From Pycnococcus provasolii (taxonomy: Eukaryota; Chlorophyta; Pseudoscourfieldiophyceae; Pseudoscourfieldiales), in the NCBI GenBank assembly GCA_049487715.1, contig CP150550.1, positions 186,001-250,000 of the forward strand: a stretch of DNA of 64,000 bases. Reading direction: 5' to 3'. Shown here one piece after another: positions 34,781-43,535 of this stretch. The notes under the pieces were generated by a model. The model saw only the letters and a list, made by a program, of their open reading frames with translations, was not told the DNA's origin and made no database searches. Made by a program: the position numbers and the translations under genes. Within the stretch, counting starts at the first letter, position 1, and each line of letters opens with the position of its first letter.

Positions 34781-37606
34781 CTACAATGCGTCGTCGAGCG
34801 GAAGTAGCTCATCCCCGCACCGGTAGTCGGCACGCTCCTCAAGGTGAGCCATCACGCGCTTCAGGAAGGCGTTCCTGCTTCCGACGCAGCCGCCATCGGC
34901 GATCACGCACAGGTGCCGCTGCGCGCGCGTGATGGCGACGTTCAGGCGTCGAGCGTCGCTGAGGAATCCAACCTCGCCTTGGGAATTCGACCGCACGAGC
35001 GTCAGTACAATGGCCGCCTTCTCGCGACCTTGGAAGCTGTCCACGGTGGATACCTCGAGTGCCTCCACGCTGGCGCCGTACGCACTTGCGTACTCTGATC
35101 GCAACTCCTTCAGCAGCGCCACCTGAGCGTTGTACGGAGCGATCACGCCGACATCGCGAGGCGTAAGCGTGCCGACGCCGTCGACGATCGCAGCAGCACC
35201 GGCATCGTCGCCACCTCCGCCCCTTGCGCGGCTGTGACGCGTCACGATGCCACAAAGGGCGCACGCGTACTCTAGCGCAATTGCCGCCTCGCCGCGATTC
35301 ATGCGGCTACCCGCATCGTCCTCAGCTTCCTCGCATCCGTCCACGCCGGACGTGTCGACGAAAACAATTGCGGGCATCTTCACTTCGGGGGAGCGCCAGA
35401 GCGCGTGGTGATAGACACTAGGATCGGCCACGAGCTGGCATCCGTAGAATTCACGCGAGCTCCAGTCCATGATCGCGTGGTGCATACGATACTGCACCTC
35501 CAGCATCTGCGAAAAGGACTCCGATCCTCGCATCGACATCAATCTCGAGAAGAGCGTAACGTCGAACCCGCGCTTGCATGCATCTGCCGAAGTCACCGTC
35601 GGTGGAAGCTGGTGGTGGTCACCAGCAAGGACGCACCGCGGAGACTGCAGCAAGGCACCCCAGCATGCCACCTCGAGCGCCTGAGCCGCCTCGTCGATCA
35701 CGCAAACGTCAAAGAAGGAGCCGTCCACCTTTTGAGAAGGGTCCGTCGAAACATTGCGCCGATGGGACAAAAACTTCTGCAAACTGCCACCAAGTGCCGT
35801 GGAAAGCGTCGTGCAGCAGATACGGCAGCTCCCGAGCACATCATCCGATGCCATTGCGCAGCGCTTGCCATACTCCTTGCGGAGAGTCTTGTACTCGCCG
35901 CGCATGGCCCGTCGCTCCGCGAATGGGATGCGAGATTTTCCATCACCACCGTAGAGCTTCTTGTGGAGGCTGTTCATCTCAGTCTTGATGTCGCGTGCAA
36001 GCTCCATCTGATGGCTTTTGTCAACGCGATACTCCAGTGCACACGTCAGAACCGATTCGTGCAGGCGCGAGACGTGTCCCACGCGAACGAGCGCCTGGCT
36101 CGGATGCAGGCCCTCAAGTGCCTTTGCCGACAATGCCATGTCACGCTCCGTTGCACTCGCGGCCACTTCCGCGGCGGCGCCGCCAGTCACGAGAGCGGAC
36201 AGTGCGCGGTGCAGCCGCTCGCAAAGATTGTCCACCGCAGCGTTGCTTGCGCAGCTCACGAGAATGCGCCTGCGCTGTCGCACGACCATCTGCAAAATCA
36301 GCTCGACGAGAGTTGTTGTCTTCCCCGTCCCTGGAGGGCCGTGGACGAGCGCCACCTCGCCGCATGCGAGCGCACGTGTCACCGCTCGGCGCTGCGATTC
36401 GTCAAGGCGCGGATTGAAAAAGAATCGTAGAGAAGGGCCCGGCGTCTCCTCGCCGTCGCCTGGCAGAGACTGTACAGTCGACGGTTCAGCCTCGCGACAA
36501 GCCTCGAGCTCAGCAAAGAGCTTTGCATCGAGCCGTGGAATGCGCCTTCCAAACGCAACTTCAGCGACGGGAAGGCCAACGGGAGTTGGCCCTTCGCCGG
36601 CTGAGTCTTCGTCGCACCGAGAGAGCATCTGCATCGCCTTGCGATATCGCTGATACGTCGTCTCGTTTGCAACCTTCTCAAGCCGGAGGTTGGCCATCCA
36701 CGAGCCATCAGCAAGCTTCGAGACTGCATCCGCCGCACTCTCGGAAAGATCGTCGCACATAACGGAGATACTGCTGTCCGTCAGTCGGCTCACTACGCCG
36801 GAACACAGCGGCTCGTTTCCGCTCGCGTCACCTTCGCCGCCGGTGGCGCTTTTGGCGAGGCGCACGTGGACGATGTCGTGCGGCGTGATGGCATGTGCAG
36901 GAAGAGGCACGGCAGCACCACCCGCGCGGTGTAGCGTCAGAACGTGTCGTCCCATGAACCCGATGTGGCTCTCTGCGAGCGCGAGTGGCTTGAGAATGCG
37001 TCCCTCGCCGCGCACTGCACCTGAGGCCACGGCGGTTGCCGCCTCTTCCTCCTCCGCCTTTTGTTCCAGTTCGATGAGCGGCAGGCTCGCGGTCGCGAAT
37101 GCGCCAGCGGAAACCAAGTGAGGCGGCGGTGGCTTTGCTGTGCTGTCGTTACGTTGCGGTGGAGCCATATCCGCGTCGTTGGACATATCCAAGGCGGAGA
37201 GACCCGCAGCATTTGGACCGAGTTTGGCCCGCACGAGCTCGCAGGCAGCTGCGTCGTCCACCTCCCGCTCCTCTTTCTCCTGCGCCTCGTCGCTCGTGAC
37301 GTCGGGCACTTCACGCTCGCTCGTCGCCAGTACGAGCACACGCCGTTCGTCCGGAAGGTCAGCCGATACGTGACAAAGCTGACGTCGCTCGGCGAAACGG
37401 TGCAGGCCCGAACGCTGGCGTGGATTCAGCGTAGCTGGGAGGCGAACAGCCGGCGCTGAGGGTACTGGCACGTCCGGGAACGAAGCAGCGGCGACGCTGG
37501 GCACACCCTCCGCCTTTCCTTTCCCCGCGCCGCGCCGCGCCGACCTCTTCTCCTTCGCGCTCTGGCGGCGCGCTCGCGCGGCGGCGCGCTTATCCTCGTC
37601 CGCCAT
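34781..37606 (-). CDS. IGHMBP2: SMUBP2/IGHMBP2-like SF1 helicase
   Basis: A 941-aa UPF1-like superfamily 1B helicase. Motifs in order: Q-like LDESQRRAVTRAL, Walker A HGPPGTGKTTTLVEL (about residue 420), VIDEAAQALEVACW, LAGDHHQLPPTV, VQYRMHHAIMDW, STVDSFQGREKAAIVLTLVRS and RRLNVAITRAQRHL. The domain order and an N-terminal beta-barrel-like segment (VHVRLAKSA, GVVSRLTDSSISV) point to the IGHMBP2 group, a 5'-to-3' RNA/DNA helicase linked to ribosomes and tRNA. The R3H and zinc-finger tail of animal IGHMBP2 is absent. The first 40 residues are Lys/Arg/Ala-rich. An AACCCCGAAA motif lies 45 bp before the ATG. Confidence 0.9.
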   Translation of the reverse strand: MADEDKRAAARARRQSAKEKRSARRGAGKGKAEGVPSVAAASFPDVPVPSAPAVRLPATLNPRQRSGLHRFAERRQLCHVSADLPDERRVLVLATSEREVPDVTSDEAQEKEEREVDDAAACELVRAKLGPNAAGLSALDMSNDADMAPPQRNDSTAKPPPPHLVSAGAFATASLPLIELEQKAEEEEAATAVASGAVRGEGRILKPLALAESHIGFMGRHVLTLHRAGGAAVPLPAHAITPHDIVHVRLAKSATGGEGDASGNEPLCSGVVSRLTDSSISVMCDDLSESAADAVSKLADGSWMANLRLEKVANETTYQRYRKAMQMLSRCDEDSAGEGPTPVGLPVAEVAFGRRIPRLDAKLFAELEACREAEPSTVQSLPGDGEETPGPSLRFFFNPRLDESQRRAVTRALACGEVALVHGPPGTGKTTTLVELILQMVVRQRRRILVSCASNAAVDNLCERLHRALSALVTGGAAAEVAASATERDMALSAKALEGLHPSQALVRVGHVSRLHESVLTCALEYRVDKSHQMELARDIKTEMNSLHKKLYGGDGKSRIPFAERRAMRGEYKTLRKEYGKRCAMASDDVLGSCRICCTTLSTALGGSLQKFLSHRRNVSTDPSQKVDGSFFDVCVIDEAAQALEVACWGALLQSPRCVLAGDHHQLPPTVTSADACKRGFDVTLFSRLMSMRGSESFSQMLEVQYRMHHAIMDWSSREFYGCQLVADPSVYHHALWRSPEVKMPAIVFVDTSGVDGCEEAEDDAGSRMNRGEAAIALEYACALCGIVTRHSRARGGGGDDAGAAAIVDGVGTLTPRDVGVIAPYNAQVALLKELRSEYASAYGASVEALEVSTVDSFQGREKAAIVLTLVRSNSQGEVGFLSDARRLNVAITRAQRHLCVIADGGCVGSRNAFLKRVMAHLEERADYRCGDELLPLDDAL

Positions 37607-37772
37607 GTGTCAAAAAATGCCGGGCAGCAAACAGGGCAGAACCTGAGGGGAACCCCGAAAACTCAACCTGGTCAGAATGGGATTTGTGACAATCCTTGTT
37701 GGATTTTCAGTACATACGTGATGGCCTCGCGGTCGTCACCACTCCGTAGCTGGCGAAGGTTAAGTTACAAAA

Positions 37773-39131
37773 TTACACCAAGAAGTACGCAAGCACAGAC
37801 GCAACGAAAGCTGTGTATCCGAAGACGGCGTACGCGTCCTTCAGACCGACGCGCGCGATGAGAATTGGGCTGATCATCGCGCCGAAACGAGAGCTGGAAA
37901 GACACAGGCCCATGACCCGAGTACGTGTTGACGGATTGGCGAATATGTGCATCGTGAACGGGTAGACGAAGTTGAACGAGAGCGCGAAGAAGAATTTGGC
38001 GATCGTGGCGGTGTGCGTTTGCGCAGATTCGGGTGCAATGTGGCTTATGCCGCACGTAATACCGCCACAGATGATGGAGATGCAGGTGGCAAGCTTAAGC
38101 TTGCCACCTGCATCTCCATCTCTGCGAAATCGCAAGCTTCCTGCAAGGAGCGCGGCTGGTAACTCGACAGCTGCGGAGCCAAATGCAACCCAATATAAGT
38201 TGCCAACCATGGAGCCCGTCGAAAGCGTAAGTCCGTAGAAGGTGCTGCTTATGCTGAGCCAGACGAGCATCATCGGCGCAAGTGTGCCCCATCGAGGTTG
38301 ACTGCCCACGTCGGCATGCGGCTCGCGCAATCTGCTCGCCTCCCCCTCCTCCGCCAACTTCGTGGTGGAGGTGATTGATGCATTCGCCGTCGCCGTGACC
38401 CACCGCGGGCTCTCCTTAATATACGACGAGCCCACGAGCGTGGTTATGATAATCTGCACGGCAACGAAGAGGGAAAGGTATCTCCAGCTCGTGATGAGCC
38501 GAGCTGAGGCATTCAGCACCACCTGCCCAACCGAGAAAGTGGACATGAATAGGCCTGCGCCAATTGGCGCTTGCCACGAGTCTTGCAGCGCCTCAAGGCC
38601 TAACACATAAGCTGCAAGGCACAGCGCCGTCTGCGTGCCGCCAGCAATAAATCGAACCATCGCGTAGACGCGCGGCCCAGGCGCGACGGTGGATGAGGCG
38701 GTGGCCACAGTCAGCAGCACCGAGGCGACGTATACGACAGACCTGCGGCCGTAGCGATCGGCCAACACGCCGCCGAGTACAGCACCTAGAAGGCAGCCTC
38801 CAAAGTAAGACGAACGGAACGCGCCGACGGCAGTGGCAGAGTGCTTGCCGCAGTACAAGCCAAAGTCGTAGGCAACTGAGCCACGCTCCGGAGGAAAGTC
38901 TGCGCGCCACGCCGTTTCGCTGTTTTCGCAGCATCGCCCAACACATGTTTGCTCTGTATACACGGGCAGGACGGGTACGCATGTGGCGGCGATCCACACA
39001 AAGAAGACGGCGAGCAAGTGCCTGCGAACATCCCTGGGTAGTCCCCAGAGCAGCCACGTGTCCCTGAGTCCTCTCGGCGCGTCGTACTGCAGCTTGAGCA
39101 GCGCGAGTGCATCCGTCGAGCTCGATGTCAT
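37773..39131 (-). CDS. MFS transporter, organic-cation/SLC22-like
   Basis: A 452-aa membrane protein from ATG 39131. About 12 hydrophobic segments are seen. After the first, a Cys-rich loop (CVGRCCENSE, FGLYCGKHS) resembles the large extracellular loop of organic ion transporters. GGVLADRYGRRSVVYVAS is the MFS loop 2-3 signature (G-x-D-R-x-GRR), and SYIKESPRW matches the SLC22/SLC2 'ESPRW' motif. TSTTKLAEEGE marks the central cytoplasmic loop. Substrate is not predictable. The coding sequence contains a perfect 48-bp palindrome at 38073-38120, at the junction of a cytosolic loop (RFRRDGDAGGK) and the next helix. Confidence 0.83.
   Translation of the reverse strand: MTSSSTDALALLKLQYDAPRGLRDTWLLWGLPRDVRRHLLAVFFVWIAATCVPVLPVYTEQTCVGRCCENSETAWRADFPPERGSVAYDFGLYCGKHSATAVGAFRSSYFGGCLLGAVLGGVLADRYGRRSVVYVASVLLTVATASSTVAPGPRVYAMVRFIAGGTQTALCLAAYVLGLEALQDSWQAPIGAGLFMSTFSVGQVVLNASARLITSWRYLSLFVAVQIIITTLVGSSYIKESPRWVTATANASITSTTKLAEEGEASRLREPHADVGSQPRWGTLAPMMLVWLSISSTFYGLTLSTGSMVGNLYWVAFGSAAVELPAALLAGSLRFRRDGDAGGKLKLATCISIICGGITCGISHIAPESAQTHTATIAKFFFALSFNFVYPFTMHIFANPSTRTRVMGLCLSSSRFGAMISPILIARVGLKDAYAVFGYTAFVASVLAYFLV
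38073..38120. repeat. Perfect 48-bp palindrome in MFS coding sequence
   Basis: The left arm GATGGAGATGCAGGTGGCAA plus GCTT (38073-38096) is followed immediately by its exact reverse complement (38097-38120), with no spacer. Confidence 0.97.
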
Positions 39132-39526
39132 GCTCAACGGCCACGCCGTCCCTGCGCTAGCAAACGGCTCGGTATCACGTCGAATTATTGTGGAGTTAAG
39201 AGTGCAACATGAGAACAGCTGAGGCCCACCAAAGAGCGAAGAGCAAAGAGCAAAGAGGAGACGAAGCGCGTACCGGCGTGACTATTAAGAGAAGTATCAC
39301 TGAGTATCTGATGTGGAGCTGATGCGCCGATGCCGATGCGTCCGCCGAGAGATTTCAAGTCTATATGAGAGAATCCAACGAGAATCGCTCGAGATACAGA
39401 CGTGACGTTGCTAAACTTGAGAACCTTAAAAAAAAGGTTAAAAAGGCTTTTCCGGCTTTTCCCTCCCCTTCCTTCTCCTTCCCCTCCCCTCCAGAGTTTC
39501 CCTTTCCCAAACTCCAAACTCCTGTC

Positions 39527-40777
39527 ATGGGCGCCGGTCGTGCGAACGATCTCGGCCACGACCCTGATGACTACTATGGCCGCGACAATCTCGGAAACAA
39601 AGGCGCACTCAAGAGACTCGCCAAACACCCGGCCGTGCTCCTAGTCGCATTCGTAGTCGCATTCGCGGCCACGTACATAGCAGCCTCGTGCTGGGCAGAC
39701 GCCGCACCCGAGGAGAACGACCAGCAGCAGCAGCACGAGCAGCACGTCGAAGAGCAAGCAGCGGGAGCGGCGTACTCTCATACCTTGCAAGGAGCGCGCG
39801 CGAGTGCGCCAGCGACAACGACGACGACTGCAGTGAAACAGACGAGCTATGCGACTGACGAACACGATGCAGACGCGACGCAGTGGAGATTTGGAGAGAC
39901 GACTTGTGACGGGGAGGTGCACGCAGACTACACAGGCGACGCGATCGTCTGGGGACCCAATAACATCAAGGCGTCAGCGACGGAGTGTGCGAGGCAGTGC
40001 GCACAGAATGATCGGTGCAACACCTTCGTGTTCTGCCCTCACGATAGCGAAGGGTGCAGTGGTATGCCACGCGGAAGCTGCTGGAACAAGCACGCCCTAG
40101 TTGCACTGGAGGTTGACCCTAAGAGTTCTACAGAGCGAGTCAAGGCGCCCGCTGCACGTTCGCCATCCATACCCTGGACGTCAGGCAGCTGTGCTACTAC
40201 AACGGCTCGCGTCAGATTGCGCGAAGAGGCAAAGCGCGTCAGCGCAGAACGCTTCAAACGACGCGATGATCAGCGCAATCCGCGCGTGGCCATGGACGTC
40301 TCGATCAAAGGCCAACCGATCGGCGAGGTTAGCTTTGTTCTTTATGCCATTGACAGCCCACATGCAGCGGAAAATTTCAGGCTGATGTGCACAGGAGAGC
40401 TAGGCAAGCCGTACACATTCGCCAATGCGCCCTTCTATCGCATCATTGACGCATTCATCAATCAGGCTGGTGTTCAAGCCGCGCAGGCAGCGGTTGGCGA
40501 ATACCGCGGCCGAGCCTTCCCGGACGACCAAGGTGGCCTCAAATTGCGCCACGATCGACCAGGTCTGCTGTCTGTTGCGAATGCTGGCCCGGATACAAAC
40601 ACTGGTCACTTTAGCGTGGTTATGAATCCCGCGCCGCACCTCGACGGCAGCTACGTCATATTCGGCGAGCTGCTTGATGGCATGAGCGTGATGAACCAGG
40701 TCAATGCGCTCGCCATGGGCAAGGAAACCACTGCATCCGCTGGAGCGCGTATTGACTCGTGCCGACAGATATCGTAA
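39527..40777 (+). CDS. Membrane-anchored PAN-domain cyclophilin
   Basis: A 416-aa protein from ATG 39527. Residues about 34-57 are a membrane segment (HPAVLLVAFVVAFAATYIAA), followed by Gln/His/Glu and Thr runs. A Cys-rich PAN/apple-like domain (about 125-225) has ATECARQCAQNDRCNTFVFC and GSCWNK. The cyclophilin domain (about 252-416) has SPHAAENFRLMCTGE, FYRIIDAFINQAG, LSVANAGPDTN and GSYVIFGELLDGM. Relative to cyclophilin A, Arg55, Phe60 and Gln63 are kept, but Gln111, Phe113, Trp121 and His126 are changed, so isomerase activity and cyclosporin binding may be weak. A lumenal or surface location is inferred. In-frame codons upstream of 39527 look non-coding. Confidence 0.82.
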   Translation: MGAGRANDLGHDPDDYYGRDNLGNKGALKRLAKHPAVLLVAFVVAFAATYIAASCWADAAPEENDQQQQHEQHVEEQAAGAAYSHTLQGARASAPATTTTTAVKQTSYATDEHDADATQWRFGETTCDGEVHADYTGDAIVWGPNNIKASATECARQCAQNDRCNTFVFCPHDSEGCSGMPRGSCWNKHALVALEVDPKSSTERVKAPAARSPSIPWTSGSCATTTARVRLREEAKRVSAERFKRRDDQRNPRVAMDVSIKGQPIGEVSFVLYAIDSPHAAENFRLMCTGELGKPYTFANAPFYRIIDAFINQAGVQAAQAAVGEYRGRAFPDDQGGLKLRHDRPGLLSVANAGPDTNTGHFSVVMNPAPHLDGSYVIFGELLDGMSVMNQVNALAMGKETTASAGARIDSCRQIS

Positions 40778-40794
40778 ATGTGCTAAATGTTCTA

Positions 40795-40898
40795 ATTCAG
40801 TAATGGAATGTACTTTACTTTGTCCAATGGTCGTCCATTCACGCCATTCACATTCAACATTCAGCCCGTTCAATGGAGCCATTCATGGCGCTTTTTTT
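40795..40898 (+). repeat. Stop-codon-associated repeat, copy 5
   Basis: ATTCAGTAATGGAATGTACT, TTTGTCCAATGGTCGTCC, the CCATTCA array, AATGGAGCCATTCATGGCGC and a terminal run of T. The GAGATCCCTC end has decayed, leaving 17 bp between the TAA and the first clear homology. It lies between convergent genes. Confidence 0.83.
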
Positions 40899-41079
40899 GG
40901 ATAGCACTAAGGTTATATCAGGGCGCTTTTCGTTGGCATCGTGACAGCTCCGCTTGCGCTTGTTGTCGTTATTGTGGCCGCCATCGCCGCCAACCGTGCA
41001 TCAACATCATGGCTCGTGAGTCACACCTACTAGGGTACACTAAAAGAATGTTTTCCTGCTACATCTACTTCATCATCTT

Positions 41080-42822
41080 TCACGTCGATTCTGCCAGGGC
41101 GCGTCTTGCAGTCTCCGCCGCAGCTTCGAATGCGTCGCGCAATAGCCGCTCCACGTCGTCGCGTACGAGGGGCATGTCATCCTCGGGCCACTGAGTTTCC
41201 GCCAGGAATGAATCGCCACGCGCAGTAATAGCTGCTGAAATGGCTCCCCCCAGTGCACGGTGGACAAGAGCGTGCGTCTCCTCTACACGAGACGTTAGCT
41301 TGACCAACGAAGCTTCGTCTGTTGGCGCATCTGCTCGATTCACACAAGGCCCATACCACCACGCTGGCGACGTCGTTCGGGATTCGGTGGATGCGGAAGA
41401 CGTCACGGCGTGTGCTGCATTTGCCACTCTGTCTGGTAAGAGAGGTGATGGCGGCGTGGTAGGTTGTGCTGAGGAGACGACAGGTGGTGCAGATGTCGCC
41501 GCCGACAATGCGTGAGACTTGGTCGCCGGTGTTTCCTCTTCACCATGTTGTTGTTGTACAGGTTCTGCGACCTCTGCAGCCGGTTCTACACCAGGTTCTG
41601 CAGCTGGCACCATCGGCTGCTCGGCTGCTTCTTCTGAGACGGCACTCTCAGATCCAGCGCTCATCGAGCGAGCACGAGGATTGATTGCCATTGCGATTCC
41701 CATGCCGCCACGTCCGCCCATTGCGCTTACGCGCGCCATGCGTTCTGCCAAGCTGCCGCTCGACGCCGAATCGTCAGCCAAAGATGCGCTCTGCGGCGGC
41801 GGTGGTGACTCTGCGGCGAATGATGACGACTGCGGCGATGGTGACTGCAGAGGTGGGAGGGAGGGTGACTCAGCCTCCGCCGGCGAGCTGGCAACCTGCG
41901 TCGAAGTCTGCGCATCACCCCCGCTCAACGATGACCCTCGCCGCTTCTTTAACTTGAGCACCTCCACGTCCCAGAGAACGAGCGAGTCCGCGTCATAGAT
42001 TGCCACGACGCGTCGTGCACCTTTCGGACATCCCTCGAGTGCGAGAACGAGACTGCCCGTGGAATCTCCTTGGCCTTCTGCGAGATCTAGCTTGGACCCC
42101 GCGGCGGCGCTTTCGTGGAATGGCGAGGCATCCGGCACGAGCACCGGCGTTGCGTTCCCTGCAATTGGCACGCGCCATGCGAACACACGCGCTTGAACCG
42201 TATCTCCATGTCTTGCGATAAGCGCCGTCTCATCGGCTGTACCGGCGATCGCCTGCACGGCGTTGGCCTTCGACGCGGCTGCACGGAGCAGCACGGCGTT
42301 GCGCGCGAACGCCACCCAGTCCGCCTCTGCTCGGTATAGCAGCGACCACCTTCTCCCGCCTTCCGAGAATGACACGTAAACCCCGTCGTTCGCGCTTGTG
42401 TTTTTCTGCGGCGCAAGCGCATCGTCTCCGTGACTATGCAGAGGTTTCGCGACGAGAGGCCGTTTGTTCGGGTCGTAGACGAGAAGCGTGACAGTTTGGT
42501 TGACGTCGTGGTAGAGCAGCGCCGCACCTGCGACTCCCGCCGGAGCGTTGTCGACGTAAACGTGAGCGAGCGCACACCCGTGCGCCATGGCAGCCTGCTT
42601 CAGACCCCCCCCTTGCGCCGTCGCCGTCGCCGCTCCCGCGTTTTGTGCGTGACTCTCCGTTGCACTTTGGTTGTTCGCCTGCGCTTGCCCGGCAGGTGCC
42701 GCCGGTTTGTACGTGAACGCGGCATCGGCGGCGTTCACTTCCGCGTCATCTTCCGCGAATATCGCCGCGAGCGGCGCACGCGGCATGGACACGACTGGCG
42801 TGGGCGCATTGGCGTCGTCCAT
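41080..42822 (-). CDS. FKBP15: FKBP15-like protein (PH/WH1-like plus degenerate FKBP domain)
   Basis: A 580-aa protein. The N-terminus (PLAAIFAEDD, then AFTYKPAAP) matches the opening of animal FKBP15 (LASLFGLD ... F-Y-AP). A WH1-like region (about residues 80-180) reads AHVYVDNAPAGVAGAAL, VTLLVYDPNKRPL and VSFSEGGRRWSLLY. The FKBP-like region (about 195-290) has GDTVQARVFAWRV, ALEGCPKGARRVVAIY and LVLWDVEVLKLKKR. Aromatic FK506-pocket residues are not obvious, so catalysis is doubtful. FKBP15 links actin and endosome movement in animals. The long coiled coil of animal FKBP15 is replaced by a Pro/Ser/Ala-rich tail and a short C-terminal helix (WPEDDMPLVRDDVERLL). Confidence 0.72.
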   Translation of the reverse strand: MDDANAPTPVVSMPRAPLAAIFAEDDAEVNAADAAFTYKPAAPAGQAQANNQSATESHAQNAGAATATAQGGGLKQAAMAHGCALAHVYVDNAPAGVAGAALLYHDVNQTVTLLVYDPNKRPLVAKPLHSHGDDALAPQKNTSANDGVYVSFSEGGRRWSLLYRAEADWVAFARNAVLLRAAASKANAVQAIAGTADETALIARHGDTVQARVFAWRVPIAGNATPVLVPDASPFHESAAAGSKLDLAEGQGDSTGSLVLALEGCPKGARRVVAIYDADSLVLWDVEVLKLKKRRGSSLSGGDAQTSTQVASSPAEAESPSLPPLQSPSPQSSSFAAESPPPPQSASLADDSASSGSLAERMARVSAMGGRGGMGIAMAINPRARSMSAGSESAVSEEAAEQPMVPAAEPGVEPAAEVAEPVQQQHGEEETPATKSHALSAATSAPPVVSSAQPTTPPSPLLPDRVANAAHAVTSSASTESRTTSPAWWYGPCVNRADAPTDEASLVKLTSRVEETHALVHRALGGAISAAITARGDSFLAETQWPEDDMPLVRDDVERLLRDAFEAAAETARRALAEST

Positions 42823-43535
42823 GTCGATAACAAGTTATGTACCTTTAGATGGGCAAACGTTTGGGACCAACGTGTTTGCTTGCGGGCTGCGGCCACAGCT
42901 GGTCGCAGAAAGAGAGAGAGAGAGAGAGCAAAACGTGTCATGTATGTGCAGCATGTAACGGAGTATTTATACCACAAAACATGTGGTGATACGCCAACGT
43001 TGTCAAGCATGGTAAAACAGTAGTTCTTACGATAATTAGTGGTATTGCGCGCGTGTACCTGTAAAACGGTACGTCTCTGGTGAATGGTGATTCATGGCCT
43101 CATCATGCACATGGAATGCACAGACAGCACAGCGTCAGCGTCAGCACTCAGCGTGTATACCTTTATCTGCTTTGTACTTTAAAAGTGTGTCTGCTTTGTG
43201 AGTCTGCCTCTCCTCCTGGTCAGGCTGACTGTCAGGTGGGATGTAACTTTACAGGTGGTCAGGTGGCGCGCGCCTTTTGGCTTTTCCATGGGCCTGCTTT
43301 GTTTGTTGCGCCGAGAAAGCGCACGCCGTTTTCTTCTCCTTCCTTTTCTTTTTCCTTGCGCCTGTTGACGTGGACGACAACCAACCAGCTCGCAGTCACA
43401 CACCACATTTTTGCGTCATTCGAATTCCGCATGGCTTCTCCTGTCCATAGGTGAGTGAGTGAGTTGTATTCTGTCCTGAAGGGTCGTATCCTACTGTAGT
43501 CTGTTCTGAAACCACGGAGAAATCAACTTCCGTTG
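42823..43535. other. Spacer between FKBP15-like gene and PIEZO
   Basis: Divergent promoter region of about 710 bp. It holds a (GA) run at 42908-42928, and a (CAGCGT)-type short repeat near 43128-43150. No gene recognised. Confidence 0.5.
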
